The translations under genes were made by a program, and so were the position numbers. The notes beneath the pieces are model-generated. The model saw nothing but the letters and a program-made list of their open reading frames with translations, was not told the origin of the DNA and did no database searches. This document shows positions 30,592 to 41,173 of a stretch of 64,000 nt of DNA, piece after piece. Source of the DNA: Ochrobactrum teleogrylli (lineage in GTDB: Bacteria; Pseudomonadota; Alphaproteobacteria; Rhizobiales; Rhizobiaceae); the NCBI RefSeq assembly GCF_006376685.1, contig NZ_VEWL01000001.1:499869-563868 (forward strand), written 5' to 3'. Each line of letters begins with the position of its first letter. Within the stretch, counting starts at the first letter, position 1.

Positions 30592-33543
30592 TTACCAGTT
30601 CACCTTGAAACCGAGCGTTCCCTTGAGGCTATAATTATCGCCGAAATCCTCGAAGCTGGTCTTGACCATGCCTTCGCCGAACAGCGCATATTTGCCATCG
30701 GCCCAGGCATAGGTTCCACCGGCGCCGATACCGCCCCAGGTTTTGTCGTTTTCGCTTTTGAAATCAACACCACCCGCTCTGATCTTATAGTCGTTCATGA
30801 ACTCCTGATAGAGATTGGCGGCGACATAGAGTTTGGTCTGGGTCAGCCTGTTATTTTCGTCATGCCATGCATTATGGTATTCCGCCGCCAGCCCAATGCG
30901 GGCATTGAGGCTGTCGCCGTTGCGCAGATCGACAGGTACGCCCGCGACATCGTGGAAACTGTCGAAATCCACCGAAGACCAGACAAGCTGCGCCTGCGGT
31001 GTGATCGACCAATGTTCGTTGACTTCGATACGTCGTCCACCTTCAAGGCTGAGACCATAGCCAAAGCCCTTATTGCCATCGGCCAATGACTTTTTAAGTG
31101 TATCGGACACGAGCTTGCTGTCATACCAGGTCAACTGGAGCTGTCCATCGAGATAATAGCCATTATTGCCATACCAGGTGAGTGCGCCGCCTAATCCCCA
31201 GCCGTCGGTGTCGATGGTGCCATCGCCACTAAACGACGAGATATCACTGCTGGCTTTGCCATATTGCGCCGTCAGACTGCCGATCAGGCGACCGGATTCG
31301 CTCTCGTGAAACATCGCGTCGATACCGGCCTGCATGACGAATACGCCGATATCCTGCGTCACATCGGCGGTGGAGCCGCCCGCCGCAAATTTGCTGTGGG
31401 TTCCTTCGATACGGCCCCAGACGCCATATTTGTCGATGGCGATATCCGGTCCTGCCGTCGCATGGCCGTCCTTGATATCCTCACTCGGCAATATATCACC
31501 GGTCCAGTATCGATTGCCGACGCGCTGCTGCAAACTTGGCATCTGGTTCAACGCCTGCATATTGCGCGCATAGCCTTCATAGATCGGCATGGACGGATTA
31601 TAGCGCTTTTCGCCATTGGCGGATGTATTGCGCAGATAAAATCCGCCGTCACCAGTCAGCGCCACGCTATTCGCGGTTGCCGCAGAAGCAGCCGGTTCTG
31701 ACGCCGCAGGCGAGGGGGCTTCGGTCGGCTGGTCAGGTGTTGCGGTGATTTCGTAGGCATAGACGCCGCTGACAACCGCCGCTTCGCCGTCTTCCGTCGT
31801 ATAATCGCCTGCGAGCGCGAATGTACCCGCCGGATTGCCTGCAACCTCGATGATCTTGGTATCATCGGCAATCTGCTGGCTGGACTGGCCATAGGAAACA
31901 AGGCGAAGCTGGCTGTTGCCGGAACTGTCGCCAGCTATGACCAGACGGCTGGTCTCTCTATTATCGGCACCGATACCGGTGGCAATCTCGACCGTGCCGC
32001 CTTTGCCGATGTAATCGCCTTTGACGGTCAGTGTGCCGACACCATTATCACCGGGAGCGACAACACCGCCGGTTTCGTTGGTCACGGATTGGACGCTGCC
32101 GATGCCGCTTAGTCGCCCTGCTCTTGCAACCCGGACGGATGTGTAGTTGTCGCCGTCGAAGATCAGCGTTCCACCGACGACTGCGGAATCGCCGGTAAAG
32201 CTGTTATCACCGGTGAGCCGCAGAATGCCTGCGCCACGTTTTGTCAGACCGCCGATGCCGGAGATGGGATTGGACCACGTTGAAGAATAGCCCTGCGTAT
32301 CGACGTTGAAACCTTCGGCATGGCGGAATTTCATCGGCCCGTTGATTGCCGCGCCAAGATTCAGGAGGCCTTGGCCGTAGATTTCGGTCGGGCCGATATT
32401 GGTGGCGGTGGTCAGCAGGGTTTCAATCGTCTGCCGCGCATTCATATAGGGAAAGGCCTGACGCACAACGGCGGCGGCACCGGCAACATGCGGCGTCGCC
32501 ATGGATGTGCCCTGCATGTAGGAATAACCGCCACCGGGATAGGTCGAGTAAACAGCGCCGCCCGTATCGCCGCCTGGGGCCGCCATGCACCATTCTGCCG
32601 CAATACCGCAACGATTGCTGTAGCTCGCAATTTGCCGGTTTGGACCAACGGAAACAACGGCAATGATCGAGCCTCTCAAATCCGAAAAGTCGAGATTGGC
32701 GACGGCAGGATCATTCGGTGCCAAAAGGCGGAATGTGTTGGGATTGTTCATGTCGAGATCGCGGCGGCGACCATCGACAAATTTATATTTGCCGAGCGCG
32801 GTATTCTGGGGTGTGATTGCAGGAAACAGGGCGCTGCCGCTCGGCTGGGCTGACGAATATGGCTGGACCTTGTAATTATTGCCGGCAGCGAAGACCATGA
32901 CGATATCGGCTTTGGCGGCGACTTTCAGGGCTTCATAATCATTACGAAGATAGTTGCCATACAGAATCGGATGATAGCTCAACCGTTGATAATTGCGGTT
33001 GTTGTAAGGGGTAGGAAACGCATAGGGGCCATAGCTGCCGTTCAGCACCTTCACCCCTGTCGTTGATGCATAGCGCAGTGCCCTGTTGATCGCGTCATAT
33101 TGCCGGTCCGGCACGATGGCCCGCAAGGCGAGGATTTGTGCATCATAGGCAACGCCATGCATGCCGGTTCCATTGCGGGCTGCCGCGATGGTACCGCTGA
33201 CATGGGTTCCGTGCCCGATGGGCGTCCCGTTTCGCTGAAGGTCCCGAACATCGCGTTCGTGCATGAAAGTGCCGAAGTTTCTCGACCAGGGATGCACTTT
33301 CCCGGCAAATTCCGGATGGTAGATATCAATGCCAGTGTCGAGCACGGCGACCGTGATGCCTTTTCCTGTAAAACCGCGTCGGTATGCGGGGATGGGGTTG
33401 ATCATGGGGAGGCCCCAGCTTGCCAGATATTCCGCGTCGGACGTGAATGCTCGAGATGGTTCGGCCTGTTGCGCGTTGGAATAAGAAGGAAACAGATAAA
33501 TAGTCGCAGCTAATAATCGAACAATTCGACGAGAACTTCGCAT
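30592..33543 (-). CDS. Subtilisin-like serine protease autotransporter
   Basis: 983 residues. A signal peptide ends near SNAQQ (residue 24). The S8 protease domain spans about 45-405 with the catalytic triad Asp69 (VLDTGID), His111 (GHGTHVSGT) and Ser near 346 (GTSMATPHVAG). A passenger beta-helix stretch follows, with a PATR-like repeat (KRGAGILRLTGDNSFTG) near 430, then a Pro/Ala-rich linker and a C-terminal autotransporter barrel from about 715, ending in an aromatic residue (GFKVNW). It probably displays or releases a protease at the cell surface. It is monocistronic with an AT-rich upstream region of 240 bases, where no gene is seen. Confidence 0.93.
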   Translation of the reverse strand: MRSSRRIVRLLAATIYLFPSYSNAQQAEPSRAFTSDAEYLASWGLPMINPIPAYRRGFTGKGITVAVLDTGIDIYHPEFAGKVHPWSRNFGTFMHERDVRDLQRNGTPIGHGTHVSGTIAAARNGTGMHGVAYDAQILALRAIVPDRQYDAINRALRYASTTGVKVLNGSYGPYAFPTPYNNRNYQRLSYHPILYGNYLRNDYEALKVAAKADIVMVFAAGNNYKVQPYSSAQPSGSALFPAITPQNTALGKYKFVDGRRRDLDMNNPNTFRLLAPNDPAVANLDFSDLRGSIIAVVSVGPNRQIASYSNRCGIAAEWCMAAPGGDTGGAVYSTYPGGGYSYMQGTSMATPHVAGAAAVVRQAFPYMNARQTIETLLTTATNIGPTEIYGQGLLNLGAAINGPMKFRHAEGFNVDTQGYSSTWSNPISGIGGLTKRGAGILRLTGDNSFTGDSAVVGGTLIFDGDNYTSVRVARAGRLSGIGSVQSVTNETGGVVAPGDNGVGTLTVKGDYIGKGGTVEIATGIGADNRETSRLVIAGDSSGNSQLRLVSYGQSSQQIADDTKIIEVAGNPAGTFALAGDYTTEDGEAAVVSGVYAYEITATPDQPTEAPSPAASEPAASAATANSVALTGDGGFYLRNTSANGEKRYNPSMPIYEGYARNMQALNQMPSLQQRVGNRYWTGDILPSEDIKDGHATAGPDIAIDKYGVWGRIEGTHSKFAAGGSTADVTQDIGVFVMQAGIDAMFHESESGRLIGSLTAQYGKASSDISSFSGDGTIDTDGWGLGGALTWYGNNGYYLDGQLQLTWYDSKLVSDTLKKSLADGNKGFGYGLSLEGGRRIEVNEHWSITPQAQLVWSSVDFDSFHDVAGVPVDLRNGDSLNARIGLAAEYHNAWHDENNRLTQTKLYVAANLYQEFMNDYKIRAGGVDFKSENDKTWGGIGAGGTYAWADGKYALFGEGMVKTSFEDFGDNYSLKGTLGFKVNW

Positions 33544-33776
33544 ATATATCTCCTGATTTTTGAAAATATTATTTCAGGTTTCATTCCTTATTTTATTGAG
33601 AATATTTTCATTCCAAATATTTAATTTTGCAATATTTTTGCAATAATATAAGGAATATGACAGTGTGTTCATTTTAATATTTATTTTACAACGCCTATTA
33701 GTTGCCTTTGTTTTATTGATACCTATTTTGAAATTACAGCCGGACACATCGTTTCTTCGCAGTTCTAAACCGGGCA

Positions 33777-33804
33777 ATAAAAAACGGGGCCGAAGCCCCG
33801 TTTT
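33777..33804 (-). terminator. Rho-independent terminator of the oligopeptide ABC operon
   Basis: Minus strand: a perfect 10-bp stem (AAAACGGGGC / GCCCCGTTTT) with a TTCG tetraloop, followed by further T and A (TTTATT). It lies 30 bases past the last gene of the operon. Confidence 0.92.
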
Positions 33805-33834
33805 CATCGTATGCTTTGAAGAATGCCGGTTGCG

Positions 33835-35445
33835 TTAGCTTGCCGAGCCGAAGCGTTCCTCGCTGAGCGCTGCCGCCATCAGCGCCTTAGTATAGTCTTC
33901 ACGAGGATGATCGAACATTTGCTCAGTATCGCCTTGTTCAACGATCCTGCCATTGCGCATCACGATCACATAATCCGACACGGCGCGGACCACAGCCATA
34001 TCGTGGCTGATGAATAGATAGGAGAGGCCGTGCTCCTTTTGCAGATCACGCAGCAGTGCCACAATCTGCTTCTGCACCGATCGGTCGAGCGCGCTTGTGG
34101 GCTCGTCCAGAACGATGACGCGCGGTTTCAGGATCATGGTGCGGGCAATGGCGATACGCTGGCGCTGTCCGCCTGAAAATTCATGCGGGTAGCGATTGCG
34201 CATGGCGGGGTCCAGCCCGACCTCTTTCAGCGCTTCCTGCGCCCAACGGTCACGCTCCCTGGCTGAAAGCTGTGGCTCGTGGATCAGCAGCCCTTCGGTG
34301 ATGATGCGCCCTACCGTCATGCGCGGGCTGAGCGAACCAAACGGGTCCTGAAAAACCAGTTGCAGTTCCCGGCGTTTCGGGCGCATGGCTTGCGGGTCGC
34401 GTGGCAATTCCTTGCCGAGATAGGCGATGCGGCCTTCGGAATCGAGAAGCCGGAGGATAGCACGGCCGAGCGTGGATTTGCCCGAACCGGACTCGCCAAC
34501 GATCCCAATGGTCTGACCTTCCTTGAGCGTGAGCGAGACATTGTTCACCGCGGTCATGAAATTGGCAGCGCCGAGCCAAGGTTTGTGGATCAGGAAGTTG
34601 ACCTTCACATTATCGGCGCGGATCAAGACAGGCGCTTCATCCGGAGGCGGTAGTTTTTCGCCTTCCGGTTCGGCATCGAGCAACATCCGGGTGTACGCGT
34701 GCTGCGGCGCGGTAAAAAGCGCCTCCGTTTGGTTGGTCTCGACCACCTCGCCGGAGCGCATCACATAAACCCGGTCGGCAAAACGGCGCACGATGCCGAG
34801 GTCATGGGTGATGAACACAACCGCCATGCCAAGGCGCTGTTGCAGATCGGCCAAAAGGTCGAGTATCTGCGCCTGAATGGTGACATCAAGCGCCGTGGTC
34901 GGCTCATCGGCAATCAGAATATCGGGCTCGTTGGCGAGTGCCATCGCGATCATCACGCGCTGACGCTGGCCACCGGACAGTTCGTAAGGATAGCTGTCGA
35001 TGCGGCGTTCTGGCTCCGGAATGCCAACGAGTTTCAGCAGTTCCAGAATGCGCGGGCGCGCCTGTTTCTTGCTCATGCCGCGGTGATAGCGCAACGGTTC
35101 GGCAAGCTGGTCGCCGATGCGATAGAGCGGATCGAGCGACGTCATCGGCTCCTGAAAGATCATGGTGATCTTGGCGCCACGAATGTTGTTCAGCGCCTTG
35201 TCGGACATGCCGATCAGGTCCTGACCGCGATAGAGCGCCTGTCCTGTTGCCTTGCCGTTGCGCGCCAACAGCCCCATCAGCGCCATTGTTGTCTGGCTTT
35301 TGCCGGAACCCGATTCCCCCACAATGGCCACCGTTTCCCCGGCCTTGACGTCGAGGTCGATACCACGCACTGCCGGAACCGGGCCATCATGGGTGTCGAA
35401 GGTCACGCGAAGATCGCGAACGCTCAGAATGGTTTCCTTCGTCAT
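33835..35445 (-). CDS. Peptide ABC transporter, duplicated ATPase (YejF/GsiA type)
   Basis: 536 residues comprising two fused OppD/OppF-like ATPases. First: Walker [12 protein letters not shown], signature [15 protein letters not shown], Walker [13 protein letters not shown]. Second: [40 protein letters not shown]. The ATG at 35445 begins one base after the OppC stop; the longer upstream frame would overlap that gene. Fusion of both subunits in one chain matches YejF. It drives uptake through the OppB/OppC pair encoded directly upstream. Confidence 0.93.
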   Translation of the reverse strand: MTKETILSVRDLRVTFDTHDGPVPAVRGIDLDVKAGETVAIVGESGSGKSQTTMALMGLLARNGKATGQALYRGQDLIGMSDKALNNIRGAKITMIFQEPMTSLDPLYRIGDQLAEPLRYHRGMSKKQARPRILELLKLVGIPEPERRIDSYPYELSGGQRQRVMIAMALANEPDILIADEPTTALDVTIQAQILDLLADLQQRLGMAVVFITHDLGIVRRFADRVYVMRSGEVVETNQTEALFTAPQHAYTRMLLDAEPEGEKLPPPDEAPVLIRADNVKVNFLIHKPWLGAANFMTAVNNVSLTLKEGQTIGIVGESGSGKSTLGRAILRLLDSEGRIAYLGKELPRDPQAMRPKRRELQLVFQDPFGSLSPRMTVGRIITEGLLIHEPQLSARERDRWAQEALKEVGLDPAMRNRYPHEFSGGQRQRIAIARTMILKPRVIVLDEPTSALDRSVQKQIVALLRDLQKEHGLSYLFISHDMAVVRAVSDYVIVMRNGRIVEQGDTEQMFDHPREDYTKALMAAALSEERFGSAS

Positions 35446-35446
35446 C

Positions 35447-36580
35447 TCAGCGGTCCTTCGGGTCAAGACTGTCACGCAGGCCGTCGCCCAAAAAGTTCAG
35501 CGCAAACAGAATGATGGTCAATGTTGCTGCGGGCCAGATCAATTGCCAGCTTGCACCGCGCATGTTTTGGGCACCTTCCGAGATCAGCAAGCCGAGCGAG
35601 GTGAGGGGGTCTTGCACACCAAGGCCGAGGAAGGAGAGCAGGCTTTCCAGCAGGATCGCTTTGGGAACCAGCAATGTGACGAAGACGATCACCGGGCCGA
35701 GCGCGTTGGGAATGATATGCCGCGTGATGACCCCGCGCCGTGTTGCGCCGAGCGCTTCCGCCGCCTGTACAAATTCCTGCCGCTTGAGGCTTAATGTCTG
35801 GCCGCGCACGATGCGTGCCATATCCAGCCATTCCGTCGCGCCGATGGCAATGAAGATGATGAAGATTGAGCGCCCGAAGAAGACGAGCATCAGGATCACA
35901 AAGAAGATAAACGGCAGCGAATAAAGGATATCGACAACACGCATCATGACATTGTCGATGCGCCCGCCGAGATAGCCGGAAATCGCACCGAAGGAGACGC
36001 CCAGCACCAGCGACATGGCCGAGGCTAGCAGGCCGATGGCCAGCGACATGCGCACGCCGATGAAGATGCGCGTCATCAGATCGCGACCGAGATTATCCGT
36101 GCCAAGCAGGAAATAATTGCGGCTTACGTTGAGCGTCAGCTTACCGCTCAGGCCGTCGGCGGCCAGTTCCACCTTCGGATTGCTGAACAGATCGGAGCGC
36201 TGGAAATAACGCAGAACACGGTCGTCGGTTGGGCGTTGCGCCGTAAAGTCGACAATGATGTTGTTGCCGGTCAGTTCCGGTTCGGCGGAGGCCTTCAATC
36301 GCGCGCGGGCGAGTTCGCGTTCAAGGCCGGGCAGGATCGTATCCGCGCGCGGATAGGCTTCGAGGCTTGGCGCAACACGCACGAACTGCGGATAAATCTT
36401 GTCATAAGGATGCGGGCTCAGCATCGGCCCGAAAATGCCCGCAAGAGCCAAGACGGCAAGTACGATAGCGCTGGCGACGGCGGCCTTGTTCTTGCGCAGG
36501 CGCAGCCATGCATCCTGCCAGAGCGAGCGGCTTGGCATGCTCAATTCGGCGGTTTCCGTTGGTACGGTCAGATCAGTCAT
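35447..36580 (-). CDS. Oligopeptide ABC transporter permease (OppC/YejE type)
   Basis: 377 residues, longer than typical OppC (about 300) because of an inserted periplasmic region after the first helix (residues about 55-165), a feature seen in some DppC/OppC homologues. The [19 protein letters not shown] motif and the permease loop ([22 protein letters not shown] region) are diagnostic. ATG 36580 was chosen since it overlaps the OppB stop by 8 bases (translational coupling). Pairs with OppB in the membrane. Confidence 0.91.
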   Translation of the reverse strand: MTDLTVPTETAELSMPSRSLWQDAWLRLRKNKAAVASAIVLAVLALAGIFGPMLSPHPYDKIYPQFVRVAPSLEAYPRADTILPGLERELARARLKASAEPELTGNNIIVDFTAQRPTDDRVLRYFQRSDLFSNPKVELAADGLSGKLTLNVSRNYFLLGTDNLGRDLMTRIFIGVRMSLAIGLLASAMSLVLGVSFGAISGYLGGRIDNVMMRVVDILYSLPFIFFVILMLVFFGRSIFIIFIAIGATEWLDMARIVRGQTLSLKRQEFVQAAEALGATRRGVITRHIIPNALGPVIVFVTLLVPKAILLESLLSFLGLGVQDPLTSLGLLISEGAQNMRGASWQLIWPAATLTIILFALNFLGDGLRDSLDPKDR

Positions 36581-37496
36581 AGCGAACCCTCGGATCAAGC
36601 CATGCATAGAGAAGATCTACAATCAGATTGAACACCACGACGAAGATCGAGATCACCACAACCGTTCCCATGACGAGCGTGTAATCACGGCTGAGCGCGC
36701 CCTGCACGAAATAGCGTCCGATGCCCGGAATGCCGAAAATCGTCTCGACCACAACCGAACCTGTGAGGAGGGCGGCGGCAGTCGGCCCAAGATAGGAAAC
36801 GGCGGGCAGCATAGCAGCACGCAAAGCATGAACGCCAACCACAACACGGGTCGGCAAGCCATAGGCGCGGGCGGTGCGCACATGATTGGCGCGCAACGCT
36901 TCAATGGTTGCGCCACGCACCAGACGGGCAATAACCCCCACTTGCGGCAGAGCAAGCGTCAGCACCGGCAATATCCAGTAGGTGACATTGGCCGATGACC
37001 AACCGCCTGCCGGAACCCAGCCCAGAATGACGCCGAAGAGCAGGCTGAGAAGGGGGGCTACAACAAAATTGGGCGTTGTGATGCCGAAGGTCGCCAGAGC
37101 CACCACGAAATAATCGACGGCGGAATTCTGCTTCAGCGCGGCAAGCGTGCCGAGAAAAGTGCCGATGATCGCCGCCAGCGTCAGGCCCAAAGTGCCGAGC
37201 ATGATCGACACCGGCAAACCTGACGCGAACAGGTCATTCACGGAAAAATCGCGCCGCGTAAAGCTTGGGCCGAGATCGCCCTGCAAGAGATTACCAAGAT
37301 AAATCAGATACTGCTGCCAGAGCGGCGCATCCATATTATAGGCGCGTTTGAGATTTTCGAGGATCAGCGGATCAATCGGGCGCTCAAGGTCGAATGGACC
37401 GCCCGGCGCGAGCCGAATTAGAAAGAATGTCAGCGTGACGATAATGAAGACCGTGGGTATCGCACTACCCAATCGTCGGAGCGTATAGCCCAGCAT
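36573..37496 (-). CDS. Oligopeptide ABC transporter permease (OppB type)
   Basis: 307 residues, the exact size of E. coli OppB. It begins MLGYTLRRLGSAIPTVFIIV, where the first membrane helix follows two arginines; an AAGGGA ribosome-binding site supports ATG 37496. The segment FFLIRLAPGGPFD, a GPSFTRRDFSVNDL periplasmic motif and the ATPase contact loop (EALRANHVRTARAYGL) are classical. The gene follows oppA after a 200-base gap with a terminator-like hairpin. Confidence 0.93.
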   Translation of the reverse strand: MLGYTLRRLGSAIPTVFIIVTLTFFLIRLAPGGPFDLERPIDPLILENLKRAYNMDAPLWQQYLIYLGNLLQGDLGPSFTRRDFSVNDLFASGLPVSIMLGTLGLTLAAIIGTFLGTLAALKQNSAVDYFVVALATFGITTPNFVVAPLLSLLFGVILGWVPAGGWSSANVTYWILPVLTLALPQVGVIARLVRGATIEALRANHVRTARAYGLPTRVVVGVHALRAAMLPAVSYLGPTAAALLTGSVVVETIFGIPGIGRYFVQGALSRDYTLVMGTVVVISIFVVVFNLIVDLLYAWLDPRVRYD

Positions 37497-37655
37497 GTCG
37501 TTGTCCCTTCTTTGCCGGATGGTCAAAAACCTGGCCGACAAATCCCACTAAGGGCTTTAGATTATTGTTTTTCTGGTATTTTCTCTGCTTTCGCCCATCG
37601 TAAGGCGAAAACGGAAACGCTGGCGGGAGAGGGGGTATCTCGTTCCTCTTCCACG

Positions 37656-37688
37656 CAAAAATAGGGCCGCGCCACCAAGCGCAGCCCT
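37656..37688 (-). terminator. Intra-operon terminator between oppA and oppB
   Basis: Minus strand: AGGGCTGCGC pairs with GCGCGGCCCT (one mismatch) around a 6-base loop and is followed by ATTTTTG. It lies 9 bases after the binding-protein stop. Partial termination here would give excess binding protein over membrane components. Confidence 0.8.
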
Positions 37689-37696
37689 GTCTGAAA

Positions 37697-39274
37697 TTAC
37701 TGTTTGAGGGAAAGCCAGCGGGTCTTGTGGCTATCCATAAGATTGTCGTTCCATCCGGCGACCTTGTCCGAAACGAGCGCGCGCGACGAGTAATAGAGGA
37801 TCGGAATATTGCCCACTTCATCAAGCTGGATTTTTTCGGCTTCGCCCAGCACCTTGGCGCGTTCACCGAGATCGGTCGTCTTTTCCGCCTTGGCCATCAG
37901 CGCGTCATAGTCGGCGTTCTTCCACTTGGAATAGTTGAAGCTGACATTGCCCTGGCTGATGAACAGGAAGTTCTGCGGGTCGTTGTAATCGCCGATCCAG
38001 CCAGCGCGTGCGATATCAAACGGGCCGTCATCGCGCATGAAATTGAAATAGGTTGCGCCTTCGGTCTCGTTGAGCGAGGCCTTCACGCCGATATTGCCCA
38101 GCATGTCGGCAATGGCCGCCATGGTGTTCTTGTTGTTCTCGGACGTGTTGTAGAGCAACTCGATGGAGAGCGTATTCGGCTCCACTCCGGCTTCTTTCAG
38201 AAGCTCCTTGGCCTTGTCCTCACGCTCCAGCATATCGTCGGAATAATCGAGCTTTGGCGCGTCTTTCAGGTAATTGGCGATACCGGGCGGCACCATGGAA
38301 TAGCCGGGCAGCATGGTTCCCTGCCAGACCTGATCGGCCAGAAATTCACGGTCGATGGCCAGCGAGATCGCCTGACGCACTTTGACGTCCTTCAGCTTGC
38401 TGTCCGCCGATTTGCCTTTGACCGGCAGATAATAGACGCCGAGATAAGGCGCCATGCGGAATTCCTTGGCGAGATTTTTCTTCACATAATCCATCTGCTC
38501 GGCGGGAACGTCGGAACAGATTTGCACTTCCTTGGCCTCGAAGCGGCGCATACAGCTGGCGCGGTCTTCAAAGGGAATCCAGTTCACCGTATCGATCTTC
38601 ACCTGATCGGCTTCATAATAATACGGGTTCTTCTTCATGACGATCTTGTCGTTCGGCGTGAAGCTCTCAAGCATATAGGCGCCGTTGGTCACCATCTTGC
38701 CGGGCGTGGTGAACTTGTCGCCATTGGCCTCAACGCTTTTCTGATTCAGCGGAAAGCCGGTTTGGTGTGTCAGAAGCTCGAGAAAATACGGAGCAGGGGC
38801 GTTCAACGTGATCTTCAGCGTATGGTCGTCGAGAGCTTCAACGCCAAGCTGGTCGACAGGCTTTTTACCGCCTGCAATATCTTCTGCGTTCTTGATGACA
38901 AACAGCATGCTGGCATAACCGGCAGCTGTCTTCGGGTCCATCAGACGACGGAACGTGAACTGAAAATCACCTGCGGTGACCGGATCGCCATTCGACCATT
39001 TCGCATTGTCACGCAGATGGAAGGTGTAGACCGTGCCGTCTTCGGAAACATCCCAGGACTTGGCGACGCCGGGAATTGCCTTGCCGTCAGCATCCTGAAT
39101 GGTCAGACCGTCATAGAGGTCGCGCAGCACGTTACCCTCGGCAACACTGGAGGTGCGGTGATGGTCGAGAGTGGCCGGATCTGTGTCATTACCGCGATTG
39201 AGTACGGTTTCGGCAGATGCCGCACCTGCCAGTGCCAGAAGACATACGCCTGTCAGTAGAAATTTCCGATACAT
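37697..39274 (-). CDS. oppA: Oligopeptide ABC transporter substrate-binding protein (OppA type)
   Basis: 525 residues of solute-binding family 5. Signal peptide: MYRKFLLTGVCLLALAGAASA. The mature start (ETVLNRGNDTDPATLDHHRTSS) and LYDGLTIQDADGKAIPGVAKSWDVSEDGTVYTFHLRD region are characteristic of OppA/MppA. Captures peptides (possibly murein peptides) in the periplasm. First gene of the oppABC-ATPase operon, with its own downstream terminator. Confidence 0.92.
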   Translation of the reverse strand: MYRKFLLTGVCLLALAGAASAETVLNRGNDTDPATLDHHRTSSVAEGNVLRDLYDGLTIQDADGKAIPGVAKSWDVSEDGTVYTFHLRDNAKWSNGDPVTAGDFQFTFRRLMDPKTAAGYASMLFVIKNAEDIAGGKKPVDQLGVEALDDHTLKITLNAPAPYFLELLTHQTGFPLNQKSVEANGDKFTTPGKMVTNGAYMLESFTPNDKIVMKKNPYYYEADQVKIDTVNWIPFEDRASCMRRFEAKEVQICSDVPAEQMDYVKKNLAKEFRMAPYLGVYYLPVKGKSADSKLKDVKVRQAISLAIDREFLADQVWQGTMLPGYSMVPPGIANYLKDAPKLDYSDDMLEREDKAKELLKEAGVEPNTLSIELLYNTSENNKNTMAAIADMLGNIGVKASLNETEGATYFNFMRDDGPFDIARAGWIGDYNDPQNFLFISQGNVSFNYSKWKNADYDALMAKAEKTTDLGERAKVLGEAEKIQLDEVGNIPILYYSSRALVSDKVAGWNDNLMDSHKTRWLSLKQ

Positions 39275-39817
39275 TTAAGAACCCCTCTTTTGAAATTTAT
39301 GAAATGTCCTGCATCTTATGGATAAGCGGACCACATGCAAGCGAACTTAGCAACACATTGATTTAATACAAATAATCAAAAAATTGGGAGCGATTTTTGT
39401 GGGCGAAAACGGGTACGGAAAAACGAGTTTCCGTACAATTTTGCCGCTCTGTTTTACATCAGATTTTGGCAAAAATCTCCGTAATTTCTAGGGTTTGAGG
39501 CTTCCGCTTGTCAGTTGAAGAGACAGAAATTCAAACTCGATTCGGATGAATTTTCACTCGGGGGTTGGCTGGGGATAACGTTCAACCGCAAGGCTGCAAC
39601 TTGATTATCTGGGTGAAGCTATAGGCCGGACGACAAGCCAGAATGTTTGCATTTCGAAAATTACCGCCCCCAACACCAAAAATAATGCACGGTCGGGTTT
39701 TGCTGTTGTGTCGCAAACTTATGGATACTTATGTTCCATAACATAGGTTATGCAATTAATCATAGCAGTCAGGGGCAGCGTAGACTGCCCCGTTTAATCC
39801 AGCTTGGCGGGTGTTCG
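39275..39817. other. Intergenic region, no gene seen, with palindromes near the oxidoreductase end
   Basis: About 540 bases. It should contain the oppA promoter and the 3' end of the oxidoreductase transcript. Two symmetric elements are visible: TATGTT-CCAT-AACATA (39730-39745), a possible operator, and a 7-bp hairpin GGGGCAG / CTGCCCC (39772-39791) that may end the oxidoreductase mRNA but has no U-run. No small open frame with a ribosome-binding site is convincing. Confidence 0.45.
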
Positions 39818-40927
39818 TTACTTTGCCTGTGTGAAGAGATTGCGGAACTGGCGCGGCTGTGAACGCAGAAACTGGGGAGCCGCCTCAATCGTTTCGCCGA
39901 AATGCGCCGCCGCATGCCACGGCCAGCGCGGATCATAGAGAACCGTGCGTGCGAGTCCAATCATATCAGCATCACCAGTGGCTAGAATGGCTTCTGCCTG
40001 CTCGAAATCGGTAATCAGACCAACAGCAACGACGGGAATATTGACAGCCGCTTTTACAGCGCGCGCCAGCGGCACCTGATAGCTCGGGCCAACTGGAATT
40101 TTCTGTGCCGCATCAAGGCCGCCGCTCGAAACGTGAATTGCTGCGCAACCTCTTGCGGCCAAAGCGTGCGAGAACGCCACGGTCTGCTCGATGTCCCAAC
40201 CGCCTTCGACCCAATCCGTTCCGGAAACGCGCATCGTGACCGGACGGTCTGCCGGAAACGCTGCACGTACAGCGTCGAACACTTCCAGCGGAAAACGCAG
40301 ACGGTTTTCCAGCGAGCCGCCATATTCATCGTCGCGCTTGTTCGAGAGCGGCGACAGGAATTCATGCAAAAGGTAACCATGGGCTCCGTGCACCTGGATT
40401 GCATCGAGGCCAAGCCGCGCCGAGCGTTTGGCAGCGCTTACAAATGCATCGCGGATGCGCTTCAGCTCGTCTTTATCCATCGCCGTCGGAGCATTGTCGG
40501 CGGGGTTAAACGCCACTGCGGATGGCGCAATGGTCTGCCAGCCGTTCTCGTGCTGCGGCGCAATCTGGCGTCCCCCTTGCCATGGCAAATCAGTGGATGC
40601 TTTGCGGCCTGCATGCGCAAGCTGCATGGCGATGGGCATGGATGACCAGCGACGAATACCGTCGAGCGTCCGTTCCAGCGCGGCTTCGGTTTCATCGGAA
40701 TAAAGCCCGACATCCGCATAACTGATCCGGCCTTCTGGGCTGACTGCCGTTGCCTCAATGGTCAGTAGCCCTGCCCCGGACTGCGCCAGATTACCCAGAT
40801 GCATCAGATGCCAATCGGTCGTTTTGCCGTCTTCAGCCGAATATTGGCACATCGGGGCAATGACAATGCGGTTTTTCAGATGCAAACCGCCCACGTCCAA
40901 AGGAGAAAATAGCTTCGTCTGGCTCAT
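39818..40927 (-). CDS. NADH:flavin oxidoreductase, old yellow enzyme family (YqjM/NamA-like)
   Basis: 369 residues forming an FMN-binding TIM barrel. KLFSPLDVGGLHLKNRIVIAPMCQYSAEDG at the start includes the cysteine typical of the thermophilic-like YqjM class (MCQYSA). The substrate-binding histidines lie in IQVHGAHGYLLHEFLSP, followed by YGGSLENRLRFPLEV. Members reduce activated C=C bonds or act in xenobiotic defence. It is monocistronic and divergent from the cupin gene; a short palindrome (CCCTCT-GAA-AGAGGG, 40963-40977) lies in its leader. Confidence 0.9.
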   Translation of the reverse strand: MSQTKLFSPLDVGGLHLKNRIVIAPMCQYSAEDGKTTDWHLMHLGNLAQSGAGLLTIEATAVSPEGRISYADVGLYSDETEAALERTLDGIRRWSSMPIAMQLAHAGRKASTDLPWQGGRQIAPQHENGWQTIAPSAVAFNPADNAPTAMDKDELKRIRDAFVSAAKRSARLGLDAIQVHGAHGYLLHEFLSPLSNKRDDEYGGSLENRLRFPLEVFDAVRAAFPADRPVTMRVSGTDWVEGGWDIEQTVAFSHALAARGCAAIHVSSGGLDAAQKIPVGPSYQVPLARAVKAAVNIPVVAVGLITDFEQAEAILATGDADMIGLARTVLYDPRWPWHAAAHFGETIEAAPQFLRSQPRQFRNLFTQAK

Positions 40928-41173
40928 TACGCGCGCCTCTTATCGAAATCGATCTGACAATGCCCTCTGAAAGAGGGTTCATCATCACACTTATCACAAG
41001 CTCCTTTTCATTTTCATTGGCTAAAACGCACTATCAGTTCAATAAAATTGAAGCATGGATACGCCCGTTGGAAACTATATTTCTGGTTTTGGCGCGCCAA
41101 ATTCACTCGCGAATTAATACTTTTCCGACGATTTACAGCTAAGAACAGGCCATTGTGGATCGGGGGGGATACC

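Noticed and set aside
37727..39259. 510-residue open frame opposite oppA
   Set aside because: Shadow of a clear oppA coding sequence.
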